Assembly (NCBI GenBank): GCA_025358555.1
Contig: JANYJD010000039.1
Location: forward strand, 1 to 40,248
DNA from: Rhodoferax sp.
Lineage (GTDB): Bacteria; Pseudomonadota; Gammaproteobacteria; Burkholderiales; Burkholderiaceae_C
Length of the DNA stretch: 40,248 nt
Reading direction: 5' to 3'
Shown here: positions 23,036-31,178 of the stretch, piece by piece
How positions within the stretch are numbered: the stretch's first letter is position 1
Layout: the number at the start of each line of letters is the position of its first letter
Made by a program: the position numbers and the translations under genes
Notes under the pieces: model-generated
Databases searched by the model: none
The model's input: the letters and a program-made list of their open reading frames with translations, nothing else
Told to the model about the DNA's origin: nothing

Positions 23036-25168
23036 ATGGCACTCCAAGCGCCACCACGGGCGGTCCGGTGGCAGCTTTGGCGGCGCTGGCAAGTGGCTGT
23101 TGGCCCTTTTGTGCTGGCGCTGTTGGCGGGTGTGGCCTTGGGCGAGTGGATGGGTTGGCACTTTCTGGCCGCGCCCCTGCAAAATTTTCTGGCTGAGAAG
23201 CTGGGTCGGCGGGTGCAGATTGCTTCCAATGATTTCACCATACGCTTTGTAGGCGGCGTGCGCCTGAATGCGCCGCAATTTGAGGTCGCAGCGCCGGCTT
23301 GGAGCCAGTCGCCACACATGATTTCTGCCACTGACGTCTTGCTGGAAATGCGTTATGTTGACTTGTGGCGCGCCTACACCGGCCAGCGTTTGCGAATCCA
23401 TAAATTGCAGGCCAGCAGCCTTGACGGCTATCTGGAGCGGCGTGCCGATGGCGCGGCGTCCTGGCAATTCGGCGCGACGCCCTCGGGCGTGGCAGTGCCA
23501 TTTTTCGGCACGCTGCAAGTCACGTCTGGTGTGTTGCGCTACAACGATGTGCCGCTGGGCGCAAACGTTATCGCCAAACTGTCGCTGGCAAACAGCGTTT
23601 CGCAGGGCGCGGGGCCTTCTGCCGACATCAACGCAAACCGGCTGCAGGCCACAGCGACGGGCCGTTACCGCGACCAGCCTTTGAAGGTTGAACTGGAATC
23701 GTCTGGCGCACTGCCGTGGGAAGCCGATGGCGGAACCAGCGACCGGGCTGCGGTGCCGGTGGCGCTGACGATGGACGCGAAGATTGGCCGCGCCGAGTTT
23801 GCCTTCACAGGCACGGCCCTGGACGCGCTGCATCTGGGCGGTCTGACCGGCCGCTTCAGCCTGAAAGGCCCTTCTTTGGCGGCGGTGGGCGACCCGCTGG
23901 GCGTGACGCTGCCAACCACATCCGCCTTTCGCACCGAGGGCCGGGTCGTCCGGCAGGGCGACACTTGGCGGGTTGTCGTGGACGATGCCACTGTCGGTGC
24001 CAGCCGGCTCAATGGCGCGTTCACTTATGAGGCTGGCCTGCCCGTGCCCAAGCTGTCAGGCCAACTGCGTGGCACGCGGCTTTTACTCGCTGATTTGGGG
24101 CCAGCTGTAGGCATGGCGCCCAAGGCGGTCACAGTCCCCGCACCCCCAGCCAATTCCAGCAAAGCCACAGCCAAAAACAATCTCAAAGTCAACGCCAGTG
24201 CCAAGGACGCAGCGTCCGTCAAGGGCGCCGGGAAAGCGGCAGGCAAAGTGCTGCCAGGCCGGTTGTTTGACCTGAAAGTGCTGCGGGTGATGGACGCCAA
24301 TGTGCTGATCGACATTGCTGATGTTGACCTGAATACGAGTCTGCTGGAGCCGTTGCGCCCGCTGCACACCCACTTGCAACTGATCGGCGGCGTGCTGACT
24401 CTGCGTGATCTTGACGCCCGAACGGCAGATGGCCAATTGCGCGGCGACATGGCGCTGGACGGCCGCACAAACAAGGCGCTGTGGAGCGCCAATGTGCGCT
24501 GGGACGGCGTGCGGCTTGAGCGCTGGATTCACCAGGAGCGCAAGGGCGGTGTGCCGCCGTTTGTGTCCGGCCGCATGAATGGCCGGGCCAACTTGCAGGG
24601 AGAGGGCCGCTCCACGGCAGAAATTCTGGCCACCCTCAAAGGCACGGCCCGCACCGAGCTGCAGGGTGGCGCCGTGTCGCATTTGATGGTGGAGGCGGGT
24701 GGCCTGGACATCGCCCAGGCGCTGGGTGTGCTGTTCAAGGGAGACGATGCCTTGCCCGTGCAATGTGCGGTGGCCGACTTGGTGGCGCAGAACGGCCTGT
24801 TTCGACCGCGCGTGATGGTGCTGGACACGACGGATTCATCGGTCTGGGTGGATGGCACGCTGTCTCTGGCCACCGAGGCGCTGGACCTGCGCGCCGTGGT
24901 GATGCCCAAAGACTTCAGCCCGCTGACCTTGCGCACGCCCCTGCACGTGGGCGGCAGTTTTGGCAACCCCTCGGTGTCGGTGGAAAAAGGCCCGCTCGGC
25001 TTGAAGCTGGCAGGCGCTTTGCTGCTGGGCCTGATCAACCCGCTGGCCGCGCTGATTCCTCTGGTGGACCCGGGCGATGCCGATGCGGCAAGGCGCGGCG
25101 CGGAGGGTTGTCAGGGCCTGATGCAGCGCAGCACGGCCAAGCGTACAGTTGAAAAACCTGCACGATAG
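23036..25168 (+). CDS. AsmA-family protein
   Basis: A 710-residue inner-membrane-anchored periplasmic protein. One membrane segment (about 20-45) is followed by the typical AsmA opening: LQNFLAEKLGRRVQIASNDF, with repeated beta-strand-rich segments. The C-terminal part contains the AsmA_2 pattern (GRANLQGEGRSTAEILATLKG, LDTTDSSVWVDGTLSLATEA, PLHVGGSFGNPSVSVEKGP). A lysine/alanine-rich linker (about 365-405) divides the halves. AsmA-like proteins are implicated in phospholipid transport between membranes. Its start follows the stress protein by 5 bp. Confidence 0.88.
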   Translation: MALQAPPRAVRWQLWRRWQVAVGPFVLALLAGVALGEWMGWHFLAAPLQNFLAEKLGRRVQIASNDFTIRFVGGVRLNAPQFEVAAPAWSQSPHMISATDVLLEMRYVDLWRAYTGQRLRIHKLQASSLDGYLERRADGAASWQFGATPSGVAVPFFGTLQVTSGVLRYNDVPLGANVIAKLSLANSVSQGAGPSADINANRLQATATGRYRDQPLKVELESSGALPWEADGGTSDRAAVPVALTMDAKIGRAEFAFTGTALDALHLGGLTGRFSLKGPSLAAVGDPLGVTLPTTSAFRTEGRVVRQGDTWRVVVDDATVGASRLNGAFTYEAGLPVPKLSGQLRGTRLLLADLGPAVGMAPKAVTVPAPPANSSKATAKNNLKVNASAKDAASVKGAGKAAGKVLPGRLFDLKVLRVMDANVLIDIADVDLNTSLLEPLRPLHTHLQLIGGVLTLRDLDARTADGQLRGDMALDGRTNKALWSANVRWDGVRLERWIHQERKGGVPPFVSGRMNGRANLQGEGRSTAEILATLKGTARTELQGGAVSHLMVEAGGLDIAQALGVLFKGDDALPVQCAVADLVAQNGLFRPRVMVLDTTDSSVWVDGTLSLATEALDLRAVVMPKDFSPLTLRTPLHVGGSFGNPSVSVEKGPLGLKLAGALLLGLINPLAALIPLVDPGDADAARRGAEGCQGLMQRSTAKRTVEKPAR

Positions 25169-25174
25169 TCTTTC

Positions 25175-25695
25175 ATGACGTCCAATTCCCCACCTTCGCC
25201 TGCCCCTGCCCCGACCCGCATTGAGCGCGACAGTTTCGGCCCTATCCAGGTGCCCGCCACCGCCCTGTGGGGCGCACAGACCGCGCGCAGCGTGCGCTTC
25301 TTTGCGATTGGCGGTACGGCTGTGGGCACGGGCCTCACAACGTCTACAAGCCTCTGATTGTGCTGGACACACTGGATAGCCTGCGCCTGCTGGCTGATGC
25401 GATGCGCAGCTTTGCGCGGCACTGTGTCGCGGGCATCAAGGTCAACACGGCGCGTGTGGAGCAGCTCTTGCAAGGCTCGCTGATGCTGGTCACCGCGCTG
25501 GCGCCCCACATCGGGTACGACAGGGCCGCGCAGATTGCCAAGGAAGCGCACCAGCAGGGCATGACTTTGCGCGAAGCAGCGTTGGCTTTGGGGTTTGTGA
25601 CCGCAGCGCAATTTGACGAATGGGTCGATGCTCGCAGGATGCTGGGTGCCGTGCACGGGGCAGACGGTTTCAAACCGCCAATACTACACAAATAG
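25175..25695 (+). pseudogene. fumC: Class II fumarase (fumC) deletion remnant
   Basis: The N-terminus reads [22 protein letters not shown], the normal beginning of FumC, up to RFFAIGG near residue 46. It then jumps to TAVGTGL, which belongs about 180 residues further on, and after a frameshift continues [58 protein letters not shown] to the C-terminus. Two internal deletions therefore removed the bulk of the enzyme, including the catalytic SS.MPGK.NP loop. It cannot be active. It lies 6 bp after asmA, perhaps formerly in one transcript. Confidence 0.88.
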
Positions 25696-25750
25696 TAGCT
25701 AACTATTCAACATGGACAAGGGCTACAGGCTGTTTTTACCGTATAAATCG
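25691..25750. repeat. 60-bp dispersed repeat, copy 2
   Basis: AGTAGCTAACTATTCAACAT, then CAAGGGCTACAGGCTGTTTT and TAAATCG align with copy 1 at 12668-12730. It begins at the end of the fumC remnant. The remaining intergenic stretch to 25921 holds a TGTCTGACACC motif at 25823, also present upstream of the membrane protein at 21330, and no gene. Confidence 0.6.
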
Positions 25751-25921
25751 GGAAAAAACCGGGGCCAGGTGCCCATGAGGCCTGTCACCGCTGTCAGAAA
25801 TGTCTGAGGCCTGCCGACCTGCTGTCTGACACCCATCTGGGCCACTGGCTTACCGTCAATTTGCGGCTACACCCTTACGCTTGCATGGCTGACCCCCTCA
25901 ACCCATCAACTCGGAGCATCC

Positions 25922-26194
25922 ATGACCATCAATCCCCAAGCCGCCGGGCAAACAAAGACTCAAGACGCCGTGCAAGGCGGAGGCGACTACAAGTCGGCTG
26001 AAACCTATGGCAAGTCCGTGCGCTCGTTTGTCCAATCCGGCAAAGTCGATGAGGCCGCCAACAAGGCCAAACCGGCAACCCCGCAAGAGCAGGAAGAGTT
26101 GCTTAAGGCAGAGCGCGCTGGCAAGTCGCATTCAAAGGGTGAAGACCCTGGTTCGCCTCGCGCACCCGCACGCACATCGACCGCCAAACCCTGA
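25922..26194 (+). CDS. Small hydrophilic hypothetical protein
   Basis: A 90-residue, charged, probably unstructured protein: GGGDYKSAETYGKSVRSFV, then SGKVDEAANKAKPATPQEQE. CGGAGC before ATG 25922 supports the start. Composition (Lys, Glu, Ala, Gly, few hydrophobics) recalls small stress-induced hydrophilic proteins. I recognise no domain. It precedes the collagen-like lipoprotein by 36 bp. Confidence 0.7.
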   Translation: MTINPQAAGQTKTQDAVQGGGDYKSAETYGKSVRSFVQSGKVDEAANKAKPATPQEQEELLKAERAGKSHSKGEDPGSPRAPARTSTAKP

Positions 26195-26230
26195 TCTCGC
26201 TTCCCCTTCCATCACTCCAAAAAGGCTCCC

Positions 26231-26503
26231 ATGAAACACTCATTATTGATTTCCGCTTTGCTCTGCACCCTGGCTTTGGCCGCGTGTGACCGGCCCACCG
26301 TGGTCACTGTGCCCACGCCCGTAGCCGTTCCCGGCCCGGCTGGACCCACCGGCGCAACGGGCAGCACTGGTGCCACAGGCAGCATGGGCTCTACAGGCAC
26401 CACGGGCGCCACGGGCAGCACGGGCGACACAGGTGCAACTGGCAAAACTGGTGGCAATACCGCCATCATCGTAGTGCCTGCTGCCTCCGCACCAGCCAAC
26501 TAA
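26231..26503 (+). CDS. Lipoprotein with collagen-like Gly-X-Y repeats
   Basis: A 90-residue lipoprotein. Signal (1-18) ends in the lipobox LAAC, followed by a short Val/Pro-rich linker ([14 protein letters not shown]). Residues 35-79 are an unbroken run of about 15 Gly-X-Y triplets, mostly GAT, GST and GTT types with GPA and GPT at the start, then [16 protein letters not shown]. The triplet run is the hallmark of a collagen-like triple helix, here Thr- rather than Pro-rich as in other bacterial collagens. AAAAAGG precedes ATG 26231. It probably trimerises on the outer membrane. DNA repeats of GGC/ACG/ACC units could vary in copy number. Confidence 0.85.
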   Translation: MKHSLLISALLCTLALAACDRPTVVTVPTPVAVPGPAGPTGATGSTGATGSMGSTGTTGATGSTGDTGATGKTGGNTAIIVVPAASAPAN

Positions 26504-26539
26504 ACCGACCCATCCCGTAAATATTCTGAGGAGAAACGT

Positions 26540-26698
26540 ATGAGCATTGGAACCATCTTGTTGATCGTCTTGGTATTGCTGCTGGTCGGCGTCCTCCCGA
26601 GCTGGGGGCACAGCAAAAACTGGGGCTACGGGCCCAGCGGCGGCCTGGGCTTGGTGCTCATTATTGTGATAGCGCTGCTGCTAACCGGGCGGCTATGA
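26540..26698 (+). CDS. DUF3309-family small membrane protein
   Basis: A 52-residue protein missing from the ORF track: [20 protein letters not shown], then [20 protein letters not shown] and a second hydrophobic stretch [12 protein letters not shown]. The WPHS.SWGYGPSG-type loop between two helices is the DUF3309 signature. GAGGAGA lies 6 bases before ATG 26540, and TGA 26696-26698 overlaps the next ATG (ATGA). Function unknown; often near stress genes. Confidence 0.88.
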   Translation: MSIGTILLIVLVLLLVGVLPSWGHSKNWGYGPSGGLGLVLIIVIALLLTGRL

Positions 26699-28020
26699 GG
26701 CGTTGGGCAGGTTCGGCAATTTTCGCGGCGATGTCCGTTGCACTGGCTGGCTGTAGTGACATTGCCAAACTGCCGGTCTCGGCTGGCACCGGCCCCACCC
26801 CCACGCTTCCCGCGCCAAACAAGACGCTGATTCCCACGGTCAACATTGCGCCCGCCAAGGGCTGGCCCATTGGTGCAGTGCCGCAGGGCGCGCCGGGCAC
26901 CGGTGTCGCGGCCTTTGCCAGGGGCCTGGACCATCCGCGCTGGCTGTATGTGCTGCCCAACGGCGATGTGCTGGTGGCCGAAACGAATGCGCCGCCCAAA
27001 CCCGATGACGCCAAAGGCATTCGGGGCTGGGTGATGGGCTTGGTAATGAAATGGGCCGGTGCCGGTGTGCCTAGTGCCAACCGCATCACCCTGCTGCGCG
27101 ACACCGATGGAGATGGCGTGGCGGACGTTCGCACCGTGCTGCTGGACGCCGGCAACGGCCTCTCCTCGCCGTTTGGCATGGCGCTGGTAGGCAATCAGAT
27201 CTTCGTGGCCAACGCCGATGCAGTGCTCAAGTTTCCCTATCTTGCGGGCGACACGCGCATCACTGCAGCGGGCGTCAAGGTGGTTGACTTGCCAGGCGGC
27301 CCCATCAACCATCACTGGACCAAAAACTTGATCGCCTCGGCCGATGGCTGCAAGCTGTATGTCACGGTGGGTTCCAACAGCAATGTGGCTGAGAACGGCA
27401 TGACCGCAGAAACCGGTCGCGCGGCCATCTGGGAAGTAGATGCCCAAACCGGCGCACACCGCATTTTTGCCTCTGGCCTGCGCAACCCGGTCGGTATGGC
27501 ATGGGACCCTGCCAGTGCACTCCTGTGGACCGTGGTGAATGAGCGGGACGAGCTGGGCAGCGACCTTGTACCGGACTATCTCACGTCGGTAAGCGATGGC
27601 GGGTTTTACGGCTGGCCCTACAGCTACTACGGCCAGCATGTGGATGTGCGCGTGGCGCCCCAGCAGCCTGACCTGGTAGCCAAAGCCGTGGTACCCGACT
27701 ACGCACTAGGACCGCACACAGCATCGCTTGGCCTGGCTTCATCCTTTGGCAATGCTCTGCCTCCTTCGTTTGCCAACGGCATGTTCATCGGCCAGCATGG
27801 CTCGTGGAACCGTCGGCCACACAGCGGCTACAAGGTGATCTTTGTGCCGTTCGTGGGTGGCAAAACCAGCGGCGCTCCGCTCGACGTACTGACTGGTTTT
27901 CTGAGCAGCGAAGGCAATGCCTATGGCCGCCCGGTAGGCGTCGCGCTGGACAAACAGGGCGCTTTGCTCGTGGCTGACGACGTGGGCAATGTGGTCTGGC
28001 GCGTATCGTCGCAACGCTGA
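26695..28020 (+). CDS. L-sorbosone/glucose dehydrogenase-like beta-propeller lipoprotein
   Basis: A 441-residue protein with lipoprotein signal (SVALAGC, Cys about 20) and a six-bladed beta-propeller of the soluble PQQ glucose/sorbosone dehydrogenase family: [82 protein letters not shown] and [13 protein letters not shown]. It starts in an ATGA overlap with DUF3309. The substrate is unknown, and PQQ use is inferred from family. It would act in the periplasm or at the outer membrane. NHHWTKNLI contains the His expected in the active site. Confidence 0.87.
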   Translation: MRRWAGSAIFAAMSVALAGCSDIAKLPVSAGTGPTPTLPAPNKTLIPTVNIAPAKGWPIGAVPQGAPGTGVAAFARGLDHPRWLYVLPNGDVLVAETNAPPKPDDAKGIRGWVMGLVMKWAGAGVPSANRITLLRDTDGDGVADVRTVLLDAGNGLSSPFGMALVGNQIFVANADAVLKFPYLAGDTRITAAGVKVVDLPGGPINHHWTKNLIASADGCKLYVTVGSNSNVAENGMTAETGRAAIWEVDAQTGAHRIFASGLRNPVGMAWDPASALLWTVVNERDELGSDLVPDYLTSVSDGGFYGWPYSYYGQHVDVRVAPQQPDLVAKAVVPDYALGPHTASLGLASSFGNALPPSFANGMFIGQHGSWNRRPHSGYKVIFVPFVGGKTSGAPLDVLTGFLSSEGNAYGRPVGVALDKQGALLVADDVGNVVWRVSSQR

Positions 28021-28046
28021 TCAACAATGCCGGGAATAATGTGCGC

Positions 28047-28448
28047 ATGAGCAAATATTTCGCCACGTATGCCGCCACCTTCATCGTAATGGTCGCACTC
28101 GACATGGTCTGGCTCGGCGTCGTCGCCAAGTCGTTTTACCAGGACGGCATTGGCCATCTGATGGCCGAGAAACCCGTGGTCTCTGTCGCAGTCGCGTTCT
28201 ATGTCATGTATGCCGTCGGCCTCGTCTTCTTCGCCGTTGTCGCCAATGAAGCCTCCGCCGGGTACGGCAAAACCGTGCTGTACGGCGCGCTGTTTGGCTT
28301 TTTTACCTACGCCACGTACGATTTGACGAACCTGGCCACGCTTAAAAACTGGCCCGTTGGCCTGGCGCTGCTGGACATGGCTTGGGGCACGGTGGTGAGC
28401 GCCATCGCGGCGGTGGCTGGCAAGGCGGCGCTGGACCGGTTTGCCTGA
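28047..28448 (+). CDS. DUF2177-family membrane protein
   Basis: A 133-residue protein with four membrane segments: FATYAATFIVMVALDMVWLG, then VAVAFYVMYAVGLVFFAVVA, TVLYGALFGFFTYATYDLTN and MAWGTVVSAIAAVAG. LDMVWLG and YATYDLTNLATL are the conserved DUF2177 motifs. I prefer ATG 28047 to GTG 28041. It follows the dehydrogenase by 26 bp. Function unknown. Confidence 0.88.
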   Translation: MSKYFATYAATFIVMVALDMVWLGVVAKSFYQDGIGHLMAEKPVVSVAVAFYVMYAVGLVFFAVVANEASAGYGKTVLYGALFGFFTYATYDLTNLATLKNWPVGLALLDMAWGTVVSAIAAVAGKAALDRFA

Positions 28449-28491
28449 ACTGGCAAGCTGTTGAACCTCGCAAAGCAGTCAAGTCTGCCCC

Positions 28492-29511
28492 ATGGACCCC
28501 GGTGACCTGGTCATAGCGCGGCCCGAGGGCCTCTATTGCCCGCCCGGCGACTTTTACATTGACCCCTGGCGCGCGGTTGACCGCGCCGTCATCACCCACG
28601 GCCACAGCGACCATGCACGTCCTGGCAACGGCCACTACTTGACCGCAGCGCCAGGCGCACCCATTTTGCGCAAGCGGCTGGGGGCCGACATCACGCTGGA
28701 CACCCTGGCTTATGGCCAGGCCATCAACCACCACGGCGTCACCGTCAGCCTGCACCCTGCGGGCCACGTGCTGGGTTCGGCGCAGGTGCGGCTTGAATAC
28801 CAGGGCCAGGTGTGGGTTGCGTCGGGCGACTACAAGCTGGAAGACGACGGCACGTGCGCACCGTTTGAGCCGGTGCCCTGCCATACCTTTATCACTGAAT
28901 CAACCTTCGGCCTGCCGATATACCGCTGGACGCCGCAACCAGAATTGTTTGCCGACATCAACGCATGGTGGCAAAGCAATGCCGCCAACCAGCGCACCAC
29001 CGTGCTGTTTTGCTACGCGCTGGGCAAGGCGCAGCGCCTGCTGTCGGGGCTCGACCCCTCCATTGGGCCAATCTTTGTGCACGGTGCCATGGCCCCGCTC
29101 AACCAGATATACCGCGAGGCCGGTGTGCCCCTGCCGCCCACCTGCACAATGGCCGAAATGTCTGACGCTGCGCAACTGCGCCGCAGCATGGTGTTGGCAC
29201 CGCCCTCGGCCCAGGGCACACCCTGGATGAAGCGCTTTGGCGACTATGCCGATGGCTTTGCCAGCGGCTGGATGCATTTGCGCGGCACGCGGCGCAGGCG
29301 TGGCGTGGATCGGGGCTTTGTCATGTCAGACCACGCCGACTGGCCTGGCCTGCAACAGGCGATTGCCGCCACGGGAGCTGAGCGTGTGTTTGTGACGCAT
29401 GGGCAGGTGGATGTGATGGTGCGCTGGCTCAGCGAGCAAGGCCTGCAGGCGCAGGGGTTTGTCACGGAGTACGGCGATGAAGAGGCCGGTGTGGAAGGGG
29501 TGTCCGCATGA
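28492..29511 (+). CDS. Ligase-associated DNA exonuclease (metallo-beta-lactamase/beta-CASP type)
   Basis: A 339-residue nuclease of the SNM1/mRNA-3'-end-processing-like superfamily annotated as ligase-associated DNA exonuclease. Metal motifs: THGHSDHARPGNG (HxHxDH), HPAGHVLGSAQV, ASGDYKLEDDG and a final SDHADWPGL; FVTHGQVDVMVRWL lies in the C-terminal part. It is the first of four genes, each overlapping the next by exactly 4 bp (ATGA), so they are translated together. It would trim DNA ends in the cytoplasm before ligation. Confidence 0.93.
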   Translation: MDPGDLVIARPEGLYCPPGDFYIDPWRAVDRAVITHGHSDHARPGNGHYLTAAPGAPILRKRLGADITLDTLAYGQAINHHGVTVSLHPAGHVLGSAQVRLEYQGQVWVASGDYKLEDDGTCAPFEPVPCHTFITESTFGLPIYRWTPQPELFADINAWWQSNAANQRTTVLFCYALGKAQRLLSGLDPSIGPIFVHGAMAPLNQIYREAGVPLPPTCTMAEMSDAAQLRRSMVLAPPSAQGTPWMKRFGDYADGFASGWMHLRGTRRRRGVDRGFVMSDHADWPGLQQAIAATGAERVFVTHGQVDVMVRWLSEQGLQAQGFVTEYGDEEAGVEGVSA

Positions 29512-31178
29512 AAGCCTTTGCCGACCTGTACACGCGGCTGGACGCCACCACCAGCAGCAACAGCAAACTGGCGGCTATGCAATCCTACTTTGGCAGCGCC
29601 CCAGCGGCGGATGCCGCCTGGGCGGTGTATTTTCTGGCGGGCGGCCGACCCCGGCGCGTCGTGCCGACCAAGCTGTTGCGTGAACTGGCCATTCAAAGCA
29701 GTGGCCTGTCAGACTGGCTGTTTGAAGAAAGCTACCAGGCCGTGGGCGACCTGGCAGAGACCATCACGCTTCTGCTGCCGCTGTCAGAGCACACATCTAC
29801 AGATGGCCTGGCTAACTGGGTGCAAGACCGTCTTTTGCCCCTGCGCAGCGTGCCACCCGATCAACTGGTGCCAACCCTGCTCCCGCTACTGCTGCAGCTT
29901 GACCGCGCCAGCCAGTTGGTGTTCATCAAGCTGATCACCGGCAGTTTTCGCGTGGGCGTGTCGCGGCTGCTGGTCACGCGCGCGCTGGCGGCCTTAAGCG
30001 GCATTGACGCCAAGCGCATTGCACAGCGCTTGGTGGGCTACACCGACATCTCCGCGCGGCCCACGGCTGCTCTGTTTGAGCGGCTGGTTGCCGTGGCGGG
30101 CGATGACGTGCAGGACGCGAGGGACCCCGGCCAGCCGTATCCGTTTTTCCTCGCGCATGCGCTGCAAACCGACGGCTCGACATTTGATGTGCAACTTGGC
30201 GCTCCGGCTGACTGGCAGGTGGAATGGAAGTGGGACGGCATCCGCGCGCAACTGGTCAAGCGCGAAGGGCAGATCTGGATTTGGTCGCGTGGTGAAGAGC
30301 TGGTGACTGATCGTTTTCCAGAACTTGCCGCACTGGCCGCCCTTGTGCCCGACGGCACCGTGCTGGATGGTGAAATCGTCGTGTGGAAAGACGCGCAGGT
30401 GCAACCATTCGCCCTGCTGCAGCAGCGCATTGGCCGCAAGACGCTGGGCGCCAAGCTGCTGGCCCAAGTGCCTGTGGCAATGCTGGGGTACGACCTGCTG
30501 GAGTGGCAGGGAGCGGACTTTCGCCAGCAGCTACAGTCGGCGCGGCGCCAGCAGCTTGAAGCGGTGGTGGCGCTCTGCGGCCAGCCGCAGCTACGCCTGT
30601 CAGCGTTGCTCCAAGGCGATGCTTGGGCGGATTTTGCACGCCAGCGCGACCGGGCGCGCAGCTTGGGTGTGGAAGGCCTCATGCTCAAACACAAGACCGC
30701 CCAGTACGGCGTTGGCCGCACCAAAGATGTGGGCGTGTGGTGGAAGTGGAAGATTGACACGTACACGGTAGACGCCGTGCTGATCTACGCGCAGGCCGGG
30801 CATGGCCGGCGCGCCAGCCTGTATACCGACTTCACCTTTGCCGTGTGGGACTCGCCCGACGGGGTGGCTGATCGAAAGCTGGTGCCGTTCGCCAAAGCAT
30901 ACTCGGGCCTCACCGACTCTGAAATGCGCCAGGTAGACGCGATCATCCGCAAGACCACAGTCGAGAAATTTGGGCCGGTGCGCAGCGTCACGCCCACGCA
31001 GGTGTTTGAGCTGGGCTTTGAAGGCATCGCCCTGAGCGCGCGCCACAAAAGTGGCATTGCGGTGCGCTTTGCGCGCATGCTGCGCTGGCGCCAGGACAAG
31101 CCGCTGGCTGAGGCTGACACGCTGGACGCTCTGCGCTCGCTGCTGCCACTATCAAGCGTCGGGGGAGTTGTCAATTGA
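29508..31178 (+). CDS. ATP-dependent DNA ligase
   Basis: A 556-residue ligase with an N-terminal DNA-binding domain (about 1-200), the adenylation domain and an OB-fold. The nucleotidyl-Lys is in [12 protein letters not shown] (about Lys241); other motifs are [32 protein letters not shown] and WWKWKID. It belongs to the ligase type that co-occurs with the Lhr-like helicase, the metallo-beta-lactamase exonuclease and PdeM. The organism's essential NAD-dependent LigA would be elsewhere. This ligase presumably seals breaks in a damage-response pathway. Confidence 0.94.
   Translation: MKAFADLYTRLDATTSSNSKLAAMQSYFGSAPAADAAWAVYFLAGGRPRRVVPTKLLRELAIQSSGLSDWLFEESYQAVGDLAETITLLLPLSEHTSTDGLANWVQDRLLPLRSVPPDQLVPTLLPLLLQLDRASQLVFIKLITGSFRVGVSRLLVTRALAALSGIDAKRIAQRLVGYTDISARPTAALFERLVAVAGDDVQDARDPGQPYPFFLAHALQTDGSTFDVQLGAPADWQVEWKWDGIRAQLVKREGQIWIWSRGEELVTDRFPELAALAALVPDGTVLDGEIVVWKDAQVQPFALLQQRIGRKTLGAKLLAQVPVAMLGYDLLEWQGADFRQQLQSARRQQLEAVVALCGQPQLRLSALLQGDAWADFARQRDRARSLGVEGLMLKHKTAQYGVGRTKDVGVWWKWKIDTYTVDAVLIYAQAGHGRRASLYTDFTFAVWDSPDGVADRKLVPFAKAYSGLTDSEMRQVDAIIRKTTVEKFGPVRSVTPTQVFELGFEGIALSARHKSGIAVRFARMLRWRQDKPLAEADTLDALRSLLPLSSVGGVVN

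Noticed and set aside
22751-23833. 360-codon minus-strand ORF opposite the stress protein and asmA
   Set aside because: A shadow ORF in high-G+C DNA, rich in Arg and Cys, without family motifs.
26339-26462. Tandem GGC-ACx-GGC repeats considered as a CRISPR or minisatellite
   Set aside because: The period is a codon triplet in a collagen-like coding frame with a signal peptide; no spacer structure.
26626-27639. 337-codon minus-strand ORF opposite the sorbosone-dehydrogenase-like gene
   Set aside because: It mirrors a well-supported plus-strand gene with clear beta-propeller motifs; its own translation has no domain.
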